A stretch of 64,000 nucleotides of DNA from Microvelia longipes (Eukaryota; Arthropoda; Insecta; Hemiptera; Veliidae): positions 29,873,290-29,937,289 of the forward strand of contig JACMZG010001911.1 of the NCBI GenBank assembly GCA_018340805.1. Reading direction: 5' to 3'. Positions 33,379 to 44,215 of the stretch are shown piece by piece. The notes beneath the pieces are model-generated. The model saw only the letters and a list, made by a program, of their open reading frames with translations. It was not told the origin of the DNA and did no database searches. The position numbers and the translations under genes are program-made. The stretch's first letter is position 1; each line of letters starts with the position of its first letter.

Positions 33379-36281
33379 ATTATATATATATATTTTATTT
33401 ATTTATAATTATATTAAACTAGTTCGTTGGTGAATGTGGATGTGGACCTAAGCTCCACGTTATAAACACAGTAACAGTCAAATCTTGTTTGTTTTAAGGT
33501 TAAAAATGGAGAATTTGATATAGAAAACGCAAAGAAACATGCCAGCCATTTTAAAGATGAACGTAAAAAGGCAGATGCAATTAGTGCCTTTGAATTCTGT
33601 GAAAAAGAGAGTGAGTATTGTAAATTTATTTAACGTCTATAATTTGATAATCAGACAATATAATTAATAATAATATTATTAACAGACTATCCAATACAAT
33701 AAGTAGAAGACGAAATTACTTAATAAATGATAAGCAAGAGGTTACGAAATAAATAAATATATAAAAATACAAAAACTTAATAAAGACTTTATAATCGGCT
33801 TTAAGCGCAAACATTTATATTACTTTTTTTTCTTCCGCGAATATGTCAATGTTCACCATAATCCATTTCTCAAACATATTTATTTATGGAAAAGGTATGT
33901 GGATGATATGATCTGGACGAAATCTGTGGAACAGCTAAACAACGTTTTTCTTCCCGGGAATATAAATATATACAGAAACTCCATTGGTTTTACGTACGAA
34001 ATAGAGGAAAATGAAAGACTTGATTTTCATGATATGCCAATTTATAGAAAAGAAGACAGATTAAGGTGAGAAGTCTACAGGAGACCAACATCGACAGACA
34101 ACGTCATTCCTGTCAACTGCTAACATATGTGGATCTACAAAATGGCTGCGGTTAAATCTTTAATTCATAAACTTAATAACTTCCCTAGCTTATAGTAAAA
34201 AGCTAAATAAGACCCATAATATAGCGTTATCTAATGGCTATAATATAAATATAATAGGTAGACCTCGTCAGAAAGAAAAAAATCATAATTTGGCTCTAAA
34301 AGCTATGAGGGAGGGATTTGCAATTAGTCAAGACAACCTTCAGGTCCTATTTAACAGCGTATTGTGTCTGTTCTTGAAAGAGACAGTATAAGGGTAAGTT
34401 TCTCTTGAATCAGGACTTTAAGAAATCTAATAAACAGCAAAAAAGACCGTGTGCCGTCTTAATACAGACGTGGTATACATATACATGTTGCAATGTGGCA
34501 TAGGCTAAGTAGAAATATTTAGGTTAAACGAGACGGAATATAATACCAAGGGCGAGGGAACATCAATATCAATCAAAAACCAACAACTGATTTTCTCAAC
34601 ATTTGTAGGCTGATAATCATTTTAATGACACTCATAAAGTTGGTTGTCTTCATTTTGTGAACAAAGGTCGGAAAATAGTAGACTTTATGGAAAAATTTAA
34701 AAAAATACAGAATAAAAGGAGTCAGAATAGAGTTGCAATCTAAACAAGAATGAAAGAGGAGGATAATCTCCTCTTCTGAGAGCAATGCTACAAGCGCAAT
34801 TACCTCCTCCTGTCAGTATGATACTAATATGTAATAAAAAATCATAGACTCACTACTCTTCTCCTTTATTTTATTTATTTTTGTTAATTTATATGGTCTT
34901 TTATTAAGTTTTTGTATATTTATTTTATTTATTATACTTTTCATAGTTTTGCCTATTAGTTGTTAAGTAATTTTGTATTTTACTTATTCTATTTGCATGT
35001 TTGTTAGGTTCTGTTTTGTTAGGTACTTATGAAGACCTCTAGATAGGTTAAAAGCACTTTGGCAATAAAGATTTGTTATGTAGAGAGACTTCTTTCTTCC
35101 ATTGCTTACAATAATCATTCATTAATTTACTTCATTGCTTACAATAAACTCCATTCTCCACTAACTTCTAAATTTTACAATTTATTGATATCGCTTGTTT
35201 AATTTCAGTAACACCCAACCCTGACAAAAAATGCTGGATAGGAGAAGCATTGAAGAAATGTATAATAGACAGTAAAAAAGCAGTAAGTATTAGACAGTAG
35301 AGTAGTATAATAGAGTAAGAGTAGAGTAGAGTAGTATAGTAGAGTAAGAGTAAAAGTAGAGTATATATTTTTCATTTATTGTTTTATATTGCTAAATATC
35401 ATGTCATTATTCTATGCTGATAAAATTTACATAGGCTATACAAGAATCAGAACTGTCATGGTAAACAGTTATAAGGGAATAAGCGGCATTACTACATACC
35501 CGACATGACATAAGCTATGTTAAGAAGTGAAACAGTTAAGACTACGCTAAGTGATCATTAAAGGCAACAATAATCTGAAAAAAATATTAAATAATTTCGG
35601 TGCTGAATGCCAACAAGCCAGGCAAATTTAATTAAATTGCGTGCTTCGGTGCTTAACAAATTTTTTGTTAAAGTTTCCAATTTATAGCTTCTAATTAGAG
35701 TAAATTATGCATTACTAGCATACATTACTGCTGCATTACTAGCAGTGACCATTTTTTCCGGATTTTAAAGGAATATGCGTATATAGATTTCATTGATAAT
35801 TCAAAACTATGCTTTTCCTTTCGAAATTAGAATTTGAGCGCCATTGTTTGGACATACTTAAAGCTAGAGTAATTTTCTTTAAAAAGCCAAGGAAAATTGA
35901 GTAACTTGGTGTAATCCAACTGTTAGAGTTATAAAGCATAATCTAAAAACTTGCATCGAAAAAAACATGGAAGTGCACATTAAACAGGAAATTTGGGCAA
36001 GGTATTTTGGAGTTATACTTTTATATAACGATAAATAAATCTTTATATTACATCAAAAATATATCGAGAATAACACTATATAACTAAAACACTATTTTAG
36101 TTAAATAGTGTCAATAAAAAATTTATATAAACCCGATACATCGTGTAAAAAATATATACAATGTAAAATATAACGATTTTTGTAAAAATTATCGCAAATA
36201 CCAAGATTCGAACTTGAACCACATTGCTATGATACAATTCATTTATTTTTTCAGATTAATCTATCAGAACTTAAAGAATAA
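29159..36281 (+). CDS. odorant-binding protein, six-cysteine (OBP-2), six exons
   Basis: This secreted carrier is a paralogue of OBP-1. Exons are 29159-29203, 30918-30990, 32086-32174, 33499-33610, 35209-35282 and 36255-36281, about 139 aa in all. The signal peptide starts MKFLLLAVSVTVLAQ. Cysteine spacing is C1-X25-C2-X3-C3-X40-C4-X11-C5-X8-C6, a canonical classic OBP. It shares PEND-ERCLLEC, VKNGEFD, FCEKE and NLSEL with OBP-1; exon 4 is roughly 70% identical by eye. Intron phases are identical in both genes. Its introns are mostly longer because they hold TEs: intron 1 has a minisatellite, a D2 piece and a TA tract; intron 2 a MITE; intron 3 a D2 copy and TA tracts; intron 4 a Penelope fragment; intron 5 a GTAGA-rich repeat. 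AATAAA lies at 36410-36415. No stop or frame break is seen. Confidence 0.9.
29481..29583. repeat. 29-bp tandem repeat in OBP-2 intron 1
   Basis: About 3.5 units start TTCATTTATGTTATAGGCAA at 29481, 29510, 29539 and 29568, with an exact 29-bp period. Confidence 0.9.
30050..30200 (-). repeat. dispersed repeat D2, minus fragment
   Basis: The reversed blocks CGCTTAACAATCCATTTTTTG and TTCCGGTTTATACTTTT, then AACTATGCCTCTAAAATAG, match the 3' half of D2. Confidence 0.6.
30231..30311. repeat. (TA)n microsatellite in OBP-2 intron 1
   Basis: About 80 bp of uninterrupted TA. Confidence 0.95.
30580..30790 (+). repeat. dispersed repeat D2, plus fragment
   Basis: It contains ACGCTAAAACCTTTTTAGAT, GCAATTTTAGAGGCATAA and a decayed remainder. 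Confidence 0.55.
31433..31532. mobile_element. 100-bp Tourist/Harbinger-like MITE
   Basis: The left terminal inverted repeat GACCCGTATTCAAAGACATT pairs with a right end whose reverse complement begins GGCCCCTATTCAAAGACATT. Both sides are flanked by TTA (31430-31432 and 31533-31535), the target duplication expected of PIF/Harbinger MITEs. It lies in OBP-2 intron 2. Confidence 0.75.
32431..32514. repeat. (TA)n microsatellite in OBP-2 intron 3
   Basis: A TA tract with two phase slips. Confidence 0.95.
32600..32985 (+). repeat. dispersed repeat D2, longest copy
   Basis: It contains CACTGCCAATTTTAGAGGCA, GAGCAGTGCTTGATAATTGA, CATAAACCGGATCC, ACGCATTCCAAAGGAAATTT and the CCGCGCCAGAAT end. A T20-type run lies at about 32684-32709. 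Confidence 0.7.
33303..33392. repeat. (TA)n microsatellite in OBP-2 intron 3
   Basis: A TA tract with several AAATA/TTA slips, about 110 bp before exon 4. Confidence 0.95.
33836..35095 (+). mobile_element. Penelope-like retroelement fragment in OBP-2 intron 4
   Basis: The frame from 33866 reads LWKRYVDDMIWTKSVEQLNN, then GFTYEIEENERLDFHDMPIY. After a TGA at 34067-34069 come VYRRPTSTDN and AAVKSLIHKLNN. The YVDD box, the E-E-x-x-L-x-F-x-D stretch and YRRPTSTD followed by SLIHKLNNFP are typical of Penelope reverse transcriptase. The C-terminal part is decayed and no convincing GIY-YIG core is readable. The tail at 35027-35080 holds a degenerate hammerhead-like sequence also seen at 44106-44157. 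It is a dead, 5'-truncated copy in the host gene's sense orientation. Confidence 0.75.
35285..35365. repeat. GTAGA-rich tandem repeat in OBP-2 intron 5
   Basis: Repeated AGTAGAGTAGTATAGTAGAG units directly after the exon 5 donor. Confidence 0.85.
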
Positions 36282-36709
36282 AAGGAAATTTCACACAGCA
36301 AGGAAATCTAGTTCGTTATATCAAGGAAAAATAAGGTGAATTATAAATGAACAAGAAGACAAGTCAAAAAATATCATTTATTGCCCCTAAAAAATATGTA
36401 TTTTATTTCAATAAATGGATATAAATTATTAACTCAGATAATCCTTTTTTATTATTCAATTTATATTAGCTGGATTTAGTGACCTCTCTGATGTATTTTG
36501 TATTCGTTGTTTGGTTATGGAATAAATATTTACTAAAAATAATTGAGGTCAAGATTATCAGGGGAATAGTAAACTAATAACAATTAGCCTATAGTTGGGA
36601 GCGTTAGGGTCTGGGTCAAATAAGTTCGCTATATAAAAATTAATTTAAAAATAAATAATAAAATATATTAAAACAAAATAAAGTTTTAAAAACCTCAAGT
36701 ACAAATAAA
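36282..36709 (+). other. OBP-2 3' UTR and shared 3' flank
   Basis: The sequence keeps AATAAA (36410-36415), GATTATCAGGGGAATAG, and TCTGGGTCAAATAAGTTCGC. It matches the flanks of OBP-1 and the third remnant, which marks the right edge of the duplication unit near 36700. Confidence 0.7.
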
Positions 36710-36715
36710 ATATAT

Positions 36716-36771
<56 letters not shown>

Positions 36772-36777
36772 TATTAT
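36710..36777. repeat. (TA)n microsatellite
   Basis: A TA tract with a TAATA slip; the Ile/Tyr-rich frame over it is not a gene. Confidence 0.95.
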
Positions 36778-37790
36778 TATTAAAATGAAGTCAATCGATT
36801 TGGCTTGCCGTTTACCTTTAATTATAAACCATTTCAAGTGTTTTTTTAAAAATAACAACCCAAAGTGTTTTTTTATTACGTCATAACTTGGGATGATTGG
36901 GTAATTCCAATCACGCCATAAATTAAAAAATAGGCTACCTAACATCTCCCATTTTTTTGGATACAACATATATTTACTGTTAAGGTCGAGCAAAGCGAGT
37001 TTTTGGATTTTTTGCAATTTAAATTAGGTAATTTCCATATCTTACGGACAAGCAAACTGGTGTCCGAAGTGATGAGAATGAGTGCAGAGGGTGTGATATG
37101 GTATAAAAAAGTTCCGTGGTACCGTTTTTTTATCAAGTGTACAAGACTAAATAGATGAGATATTTCCACATTTAGGAGTTAACATGTAGTTTAAGTAAAA
37201 GATTTACCTAAATCTTCGACTTTTTGAGGGTTTCGTCAAACTTTTCCCTTAAAACAAGAAAGTAGAAGAACCAAGCAAGAAAACTGATTTCAGTAAAAAC
37301 TTTAAAACTACCGTTGATTTTACTCTAAACTCTATAACTTGATTAGTGAAAAAAGAAAATAAATAAATGTTTACCTTAGCAATGATCTATAGCTTAAGAT
37401 TACATTAGATCACAAATCTTTATACAAAATCTTCCTCTAACAACTTAATATTTAATTAATAATAGTATTAAAAATAATTATATACATTTATATAGTAAAT
37501 TGTTGGTGTTGCACCTCAAGCAATATGAGTTTTTAAGTTGTCTGTATTTTGCGTAAAATATATATTTAGTTTATTGAAATTGATGTTATCTGGTAGTTGA
37601 TTGTACAGTTTAGTGGATGTGTACTTCCAATGTCTTTGCCCCAAGGTTGTCTTTATTAAAGGTTCTATTAGAACCCTACGATTTGTCCTTTATTATAAGG
37701 GATGGTAAAACACAAACTTTCGTGTTTGATGATACAATAATCCGGTTTCTAACTATCTTACTTCTAGGATATGCAATTTTAATAACTCAC
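36778..37790. other. intergenic; D1 scrap at 37040-37126
   Basis: A degenerate D1 end (GTCCGAAGTGATGAGAATGA, then AAAAAGTTCCGTGGTACCG) is visible. The rest is AT-rich. I recognise no exon here, although the neuroligin gene would continue through this side. Confidence 0.45.
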
Positions 37791-37940
37791 CAAGAACTCC
37801 AAGTCGATAATTGACGGTGACTACAACTAGTGATCCGTATGATGCTAAGACTGTGCCATCGTAAACATTACCAGCTGACCACTGATAGCTATCTCCGTGA
37901 ATGTAAACCAGCACAGGATGCTTTCGGCCATCGTGGTTCC
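37791..37940 (-). CDS. internal exon of a neuroligin-like (carboxylesterase-fold) protein
   Basis: The minus strand shows acceptor GTTAGCAG ending at 37941, then 150 bp, then donor GTGAGT from 37790 down. It enters in phase 2 and leaves after one base of a Gly codon. The 49 codons read [20 protein letters not shown], then [15 protein letters not shown] and [11 protein letters not shown]. This is the strand and oxyanion-hole region of the alpha/beta-hydrolase fold. The SYQWSAGN...DGTVLASYG run resembles insect neuroligins, postsynaptic adhesion proteins that bind neurexin, more than catalytic esterases; HGDS replaces the usual HGG. Neighbouring exons were not found, so the gene must have large introns. 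Assignment to neuroligin rather than another cholinesterase-like adhesion protein rests on this one exon. Confidence 0.8.
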
Positions 37941-37980
37941 CTGCTAACAGATCAAATACAAATCAAACATTAGTAACTAA

Positions 37981-38690
37981 TTGATTAAATGCTCATCTAA
38001 ACTGGTCCAGGAGCGCCTTGAGTCACTCAGCACTCTTTGGCCGGACAATGAGGTCCAACTACTGTGGGTACCAGGACAACGCGGTGTAGACGGCAATGAG
38101 CAGGCTGATCAGCTTGTCAGGCTGGGCTCCAGCACTATTCCGTCTACCCAAAAGCCTGTATTAGGTGTCACACACTGTGCTGTTAAAACAGGCCTTAGAC
38201 ACTTCATGCTTAGAGACTTTAAAAACCTGTGGTTAAACTCTACAAAAATGAGGCAGTCCAAGCTGCACATTAAAGGACCGTCTAAGAAGCTTACCAGGTT
38301 CACTCATAGCCCTGAAAAGAAGTACCTTTCACAATGTCGGCTTAATCGCCATTTACCCCTGTCAGGACTGGCAGCTAGTCCCATGTGCAGGTTGTGTAAG
38401 GAGAAGGAGGAAATTCCTTCAAATGTGCTGAGTACTTGTCCTAGTTTGACCCACCTTAGGAGGCAGAAATTTGGTCTTGCCTACGTGCCTGTACAGGAAC
38501 TTAGTAAATTACCCCTCAACAAGTTGATAACTTTCTATGAATCAATAGACTTGTTCAGGGAGTAAGAGGATTGGGAGAGAATCCTTACTTGCCAGGTTTG
38601 CACTAAGAACCCAAATAAGCAGTCTAATGCTCTGGTTTATTCCCCACGTTTATAATAAAAATAAAAAATGTAAGGAAATAAACGGGTGCA
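37981..38690 (+). mobile_element. 5'-truncated LINE: RNase H and C-terminal zinc knuckle
   Basis: One open frame (37981-38565) encodes the end of a non-LTR retrotransposon polyprotein. SSKLVQERLESL and LLWVPGQRGVDGNEQADQL are RNase H motifs, the second with Gln where PGHRG is usual. A C-R-L-C...C-P knuckle (MCRLCKEKEEI, LSTCPSL) follows near residues 136-155. The frame has no internal stops and is more GC-rich than its surroundings, which suggests a recent insertion. The 3' tail ends in AATAAAAATAAAAAATG. The upstream polymerase is missing. It lies antisense to, and about 40 bp from, the neuroligin exon acceptor. Confidence 0.85.
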
Positions 38691-39712
38691 ACCCGAACAA
38701 AATTCGCTATTTTCTATTTTATATTCACTATTTATTATTTTATGTTTACTATTTACTATTTTATGATCGCAATTTATTAATTTATGTATTCGTTATTTAC
38801 TAAAAAGTACCGCGGTTGGGATTCTTCCGTTAAACAAAGGAATGGAACCCTATGTTCTAAATTAAGGAAATAGCAAAACAACTCTAAAAATGTGGTCTAC
38901 TTGCTATAGGAGGTGTATTATTTTCCTCATTTCTATCGCTTCTTTTTATAAATACCTAAATACCATCACTTGTGCTAAAATATTTAATTGGAATCTGACC
39001 AAGAACATATAATTGTCAAAAGAAACATTCTAGGTATCATCTCAATAAGAACACCAAAAGAGCTCAAAGTCAAAGCTAAAGGAAATATAATATTATAATC
39101 CGTTCTTAGTACTACGTATAACTAGATAGACCATAGAAGTTTTAGAATCTCTATGTGTGAAATGGGTTTCTCAATACTTACATGACGACAAAAAGGATAA
39201 AAGAGACCCACATTATATCCTTAAGTAAACCCTATTATGTAGTATTTACTTTCAAGAGCGACTCTTCAAAAGTAAGGGTCATTCAGATAGCCTACAAAGA
39301 ATCTCAGAGTATCTAGCCTTGAGCATCGTATGACTAGGCTTCAGAGGCTATATTATAAAACAAGCTCAGGCCAAATTACTTAAAGAAAAAAAACTCTGTA
39401 AATCATAGTTCTACACTCATAAACATTCACTTCTGTACACTCCTCGTAGATTGATTGTCCACTCATGATCTATTTCAAGATTATGCTGGACATAGATGTT
39501 TAGAGCAGCAGACCGGCTGTACTAAGAGTATTTTTCACTAATTTTTTTAACTTTTTAATTTGTAAGAATTTTGGTAGGATAACTTACTGAGAAATATGAC
39601 ATAAAGACAACATTAAAAACTCGATGCTCAGATAAAAAATACATATTTTATTCTAAAATAAATATTTTAGAAGCTATAGAGTCAATGCAAAATATAAATC
39701 AAGTAAGTAGTA
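38691..39712. other. intergenic; simple ACTATTTTAT repeats near 38705-38800
   Basis: A short region repeats CTATTTA/TTTTAT words. The remainder shows no recognisable gene. Confidence 0.45.
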
Positions 39713-40223
39713 CCTCGGAACTTTTTCTAATCACATCGGATGCGTTCCATCCCAGCGGTCACCTATTTAGACCCTGACCTCGCTAAATGCATCATAACTT
39801 TTATAATTGTGGATATACTTGTCACAATGAAACTTAGTATACTTATTTAATACGTTAGGTTATACACTTGTACTGAATCTAAACTCGATTCTTTTATTGA
39901 GTTATATTCGTGACAAAGCTTATGTGCCATAAGATATTTGTGCCGAATATCTTTGCATTTTTTTTATTTTCGTAATTTTTGCTGACTCATTATTACGGGT
40001 TAATGAAATTATAAAAAATATTTTCCAGATGGTACAACAAGACCTACATTCAACTCTAGCATAAATACACTAGGAGATAATAACAGACACAGACGCACAC
40101 ATGCAGATAGACAGCTTTGTGAAAAATACCTAAAACCTATAATTCAGGTGAAATCCCGGTTTCGGATTGTTTTGCTAACACAATACTTCCCTTTATACCA
40201 ACGGTATAAATAAGAAAAAGTAA
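39713..40223 (-). repeat. dispersed repeat D1, minus copy
   Basis: It begins GTACCTCGGAACTTTTTCTA and ends CGGTATAAATAAGAAAAAGT. It keeps the CACTAGGAGATAATAACAGA and GGTGAAATCCCGGTTTCGG blocks but has lost the CGCTTCGCTCG modules. Confidence 0.75.
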
Positions 40224-40499
40224 AAATAAATCAACACTTATTTCCCCTGAGCGGTCCGGAGGTCCGCTATACGGCCATGGGACAAAGAACTACGTTACAT
40301 TTTAGAAAATACAGAAAAAATGGTAATACATTTTATCGGCTCAAAGCTAAAATTCTATATGGAGAGTAAGTCTAAGTTCCTAAAGAGAATTAATACCTAA
40401 AACTTTATTAGGAATAATAATCAAAATATTAAACACATTTAACAAAAAAATACATAAAAGAACTCATACTTGTGTAATAACAGATATAAAAAAATGGGT
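40224..40499. other. short gap between D1 copies
   Basis: A GC-rich phrase GAGCGGTCCGGAGGTCCGCT near 40248 is palindrome-like. No gene. Confidence 0.4.
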
Positions 40500-40722
40500 T
40501 CGGGGTACCTCGGAACTTTTCCTCATCACATCGGATTAGCTAGGCTTATCCTTCATACTTCGGACTCGCTTCGCTCGTCCTCAGAATATACAATTCGCTA
40601 AATTTAAACTGCAACAAGTCTTCGGACTCGCTTTGCTCGTCCTCAGATAGATTCATCCCGGTTTCGGATTTTTCGCAAGCACAATACTTTTCCTATATAC
40701 CTACAGTAAAAATGAGGAAAAT
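40500..40722 (-). repeat. internally deleted D1 copy
   Basis: Both D1 ends are present (GGTACCTCGGAACTTTTCCT and CTATATACCTACAGTAAAAA), with two CTCGTCCTCAGA modules. The ~500-bp middle is missing, which is typical of a deletion derivative. Confidence 0.75.
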
Positions 40723-42599
40723 TAATAATGACGAAAATACTAAGTTGAATTAAAAATAATAAGGATTATACGAAACGAATGAGAATAAGTCTAGAGAGTG
40801 GTTACATTGATGTTCTAAATTGAATAAAATAAAGCATAAGTAGATGCCGATAAGATAAAATGAAAAAATAAAATATGATATTTCTGATTGTGTCAGCAAC
40901 ATATGTTACATCAGAGGTTTCTTATCTAAAAGAATATTTTGCTAGTCAAGAAGCTTCAACAATTGTAACCCTTGTCTCAGATATATCCGGAAATTTTGAA
41001 GGATGAAGGGGATTTTATTGAGGACAACGAACGAAAAAAAGGGTCCAGTGGAAAAGAACGGGGTAAGGATTTTTGGTGGCGTTCAAGTGGGGAATCGATG
41101 AAGCTAAAGAGGCTCAGATATAGAAGTGTGGATCGTTTTTACGCATGACAGCGTCTCAGATGGAACTGGCTTAGTAAGATTGGAGCTGGTCTCTGTTAGA
41201 CGTTGTTAAGAAGTCTTTTCAATCTGCTAGAAGAGTTGTCAACAAGTCAAAAATCTTGGATTTAATAGTAGAGATTTCGATCCTCTATTCTTGAGACACC
41301 TCATCCCCAAGCTATGACTTCATTTTATAAAACCAAATCCTAAAAACTTTTTCTTCAAACACCCTTTTATGTTTAATATTTTTTATGTCATTCACAACTT
41401 TCCATGACCTTTTTTAATAAATATTGAAAAGTACACTCTTTATCTATTAATAATGTTAGAACAAAAGAAAATAAATAGGAACGTACATCACATAAATTAA
41501 AAAAAAAAATACAAAAGGATAGTTTTATAATACTAGCTACCTAAGGGATTGCTTTTTTTACAATATATTACTCTGTAATACAATAAATCAGGTAATTACA
41601 CAGAACTAAATAAGTGAAAGAACGTAAATGCTCGCTTTAGCACAGATAGTTTTATTTCATGGCATATGTTTACTGATAATTTATGAAAAAAATATTATCC
41701 AAGTTCAGATTTTAAATCAGGCTAGTTGCTGAACACAAGCCCCATATCATTATTATTTTAAACAAAAAAATAATTTGAAATCGTAGTTTAATTTATAAAA
41801 AGAATAAACTTGATTTTTAGCTTGCATGTTTAGGGGCAGTGTATCATTTTTATAATTCGGAAAAAGAAAAAAACATTTAAATATAAATTACAAAAGAAAA
41901 AGTAGCAACATTAAACCAAATTGAAGGTTAGGAAGTGACATGAAAACACTCGAATAAACAGCCCTCGTTAAATTAACGAATTTCCTTTGAAAAAACCACT
42001 GATTTAATAGGTAGCATTGCGCGAGTGGGACCATAATCTGGGGGTGTGGCCAAATTCCGTTTTAGAGGTCCCTAACGATAAAAACATACATATTTGTGCG
42101 TTTATTAGCGAATTTCCTTTGGGAATAAAATTTGCTAATAGGATAGGCGTCATGGCGGAAGTCGGATTTTTTACAAATATAGTAAACACTCTATAATTCA
42201 GGTTAATTATTTATAAATCAATCTTTGATTTCTAAATAAGCCTTTTTGGCAGTGACGCCATATCGGTAAGTGAATTAGCAAAATTTTGACAAGAACGATG
42301 GAAATATTGACGGTAAAAGGAATTAAACTAATCCAGAGTCAATACAAATACTCTAAGTGACCAAAAAAACTGTGAAAAACCCGGAAACCATAAAGGATGG
42401 TCGGTAAAAAAAAATGTAAATTTGAGTGGGGTGTAGTTTTTGATTGGGTTTGAGACTATGAGTTGAATAAAATCGGTCCGGAGTCAAAATAAGCACTAAA
42501 AATACTCAAAGATGGGATACCCAAGTTGAAATCCAGGTCAATCATTTTCTATCATTATTTTTAGTAGATATTTTATCATTATTTTTAATTACATAAGTT
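40723..42599. other. intergenic, no supported gene
   Basis: A 43-codon frame at 40874-41005 starts MIFLIVSATYVTSE, which looks signal-peptide-like, but nothing downstream supports a gene. About 41010-41300 is less AT-rich and unrecognised. About 42000-42180 holds a short repeated-looking segment with GCGCGAGTGGGACC. Confidence 0.35.
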
Positions 42600-43030
42600 T
42601 TCTACGGAATTAGTCTGGCGCGGAGATTTCTTATGTCGGGTGAAATTCCTTTGAAATGCGTGCTTCTGAGCTTAACAATCAATTCATTGCTTAAGTTTCC
42701 GGTTTATGCTAATGTCTAGAGCAATAGCAATGTTACTTGTTAATAATATTTTTGGTACTTTTTAAAAAAAACACGCTAAAACCTTTTAAAGATAAGCGTT
42801 ATCTGACCTTTAAAATAGTGCAAATAATGCCGAACAATGCCAAATTTAGAAAGATGTGTGCATAAATTGTTGTAATAATTGAAATAAATATAGCTTAAAA
42901 AATTGAGAAACGAGTAACTTAACTGCTCAAGTTATAAAGTATAAACCGGAACCGGAAATTTAATTTAGAAATGATTTCAGAGGAAAATTCGTCCGACATG
43001 CGGACCTCTGCGTCAGAATTTATTTTTGAA
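42600..43030. repeat. two D2 fragments in opposite orientation
   Basis: 42600-42730 is a minus fragment (GCTTAACAATCAATTCATTGC, TTTCCGGTTTATGC). 42760-43030 is a plus copy (ACGCTAAAACCTTTTAAAGA, TATAAACCGGAA, GCGGACCTCTGCGTCAGAAT). Confidence 0.65.
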
Positions 43031-44060
43031 AATTTGTCATGAATTCAAAAAAAAAAAAGAAAAGAAAGTGTAAACTTCATAAATTTTAAAATTACTTTTA
43101 CTCACGGCTCGATAAGCGGAGACTTTTTAAACAAAATAATAACACAAGATATTAATCTACGAAATGTAAATATTATTTAACTTTTGTTTACTGCGAAAAC
43201 TAAGGAAGTTATAAATTCAATTTTTATTCTTTTTCTCTACTAGTATTATTTAAATTGTAAAATAATTAAAGGTTTGATTAGGAAAATGGAAACACGCTAC
43301 AAAGAGAACTGATATAGTTTTAAATTATAACCTACAAGCATGCATATTAGTACAAATTATTAACTTGAATATGTCATGCCAAACTAACTGATAAGAATTT
43401 TTGAGTTAGTAATGAATAAAGTATTTTTTCTGAGGTAGGGAGTTCATGTTCACTTTATTTCCTGTTGTACAGAACGTGAAATGCAAAATTTGTATCTACT
43501 GTTAAAAAAGAGTTATTTCTGGCAGGGGGTACAAAAATTGTTTTTGTACAACTATTTCATCTATTTGCGGCGAGGAGCGCTGATGACCACATTCTTGTTG
43601 TTCAGATATAGTTCCGCTAGATGGCAACACTGTTTTATTAGTATATTTCTATTATCTATTACTTGTTTCTTTAAGATCAAAATTAAATTAAATTAATTAC
43701 ATATTTGTATTTATTTCATAGAAAGTATTATTTACAATGTTCGATAGTAATTTTAGTGTCACTGAAGATATTTATGCACCAAGGAAGTAAAGAATGTATT
43801 ATTACTATTATTCCCCTGAGCAGAATTTGGTTTCTAAGGCGAACGCCGAAGGAACTAAAGCATTAAACTCCCGAGATGAAGCCTTGTTCTATTTTAACTT
43901 AATACATTTTTGAAAGTGCTGCCCCCCCCCCTCCCCCTCAAAAAATATTAATAATTTATTTTATTGCTCTATAAACCGTATTTTGATCTGAAACGAATTT
44001 TAAACCAATAATATTTCCATTTCTGTAATTTATCGGTTTCTTTGGTATATTTTTGTAATT
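43031..44060. other. intergenic; poly-C tract at 43922-43940
   Basis: A run of C interrupted by T lies at 43922-43940. A 71-codon frame at 43481-43696 has no recognisable domain. The sequence leading into 44060 may be the decayed body of the Penelope tail that follows. Confidence 0.45.
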
Positions 44061-44215
44061 TTTTATGTATAAGTGTGTTTTGACATTTTTTGTCTTATTT
44101 GTTTAATAGGCACTGATGATGACCTCTTGTTAGGTCGAAAGCGCTCTGCTTTACTTATAATAAAATCTATAACTGTGGAGAGACTTTTCATTCTTTCGTT
44201 CCAATAATATGTATT
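44061..44215 (+). mobile_element. Penelope-like element 3' tail
   Basis: TGATGATGACCTCTTGTTAG, GGTCGAAAGCGC and GGAGAGACTTTTCATTCTTT match, in order, the tail of the reverse-transcriptase-bearing Penelope fragment in OBP-2 intron 4 (TATGAAGACCTCTAGATAGG to AGAGAGACTTCTTTCTTCC). No RT frame remains here. Confidence 0.6.
44106..44157 (+). ncRNA. hammerhead-ribozyme-like motif (type I layout)
   Basis: CTGATGA is at 44113-44119. Stem II is GACCT (44121-44125) with AGGTC (44132-44136). GAAA is at 44137-44140. A short stem III is GC-GCTCT-GC (44141-44149) followed by T-T. Imperfect stem I is ATAGGCA (44106-44112) with TACTTAT (44152-44158). One extra base separates CTGATGA from stem II. Hammerheads in Penelope-like elements are established, but self-cleavage of this variant is uncertain. 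Confidence 0.5.

Noticed and set aside
36640..37017. 125-codon minus-strand ORF rich in Ile/Tyr
   Set aside because: Much of it is translation of a (TA)n tract and the rest is low-complexity AT-rich DNA with no domain.
37617..37814. 65-codon plus-strand ORF
   Set aside because: Its end overlaps the neuroligin exon antisense, and the remainder has no support.
40874..41005. 43-codon ORF with signal-like start
   Set aside because: No splice partner, no conserved continuation and no recognisable mature peptide; chance is likely in AT-rich DNA.
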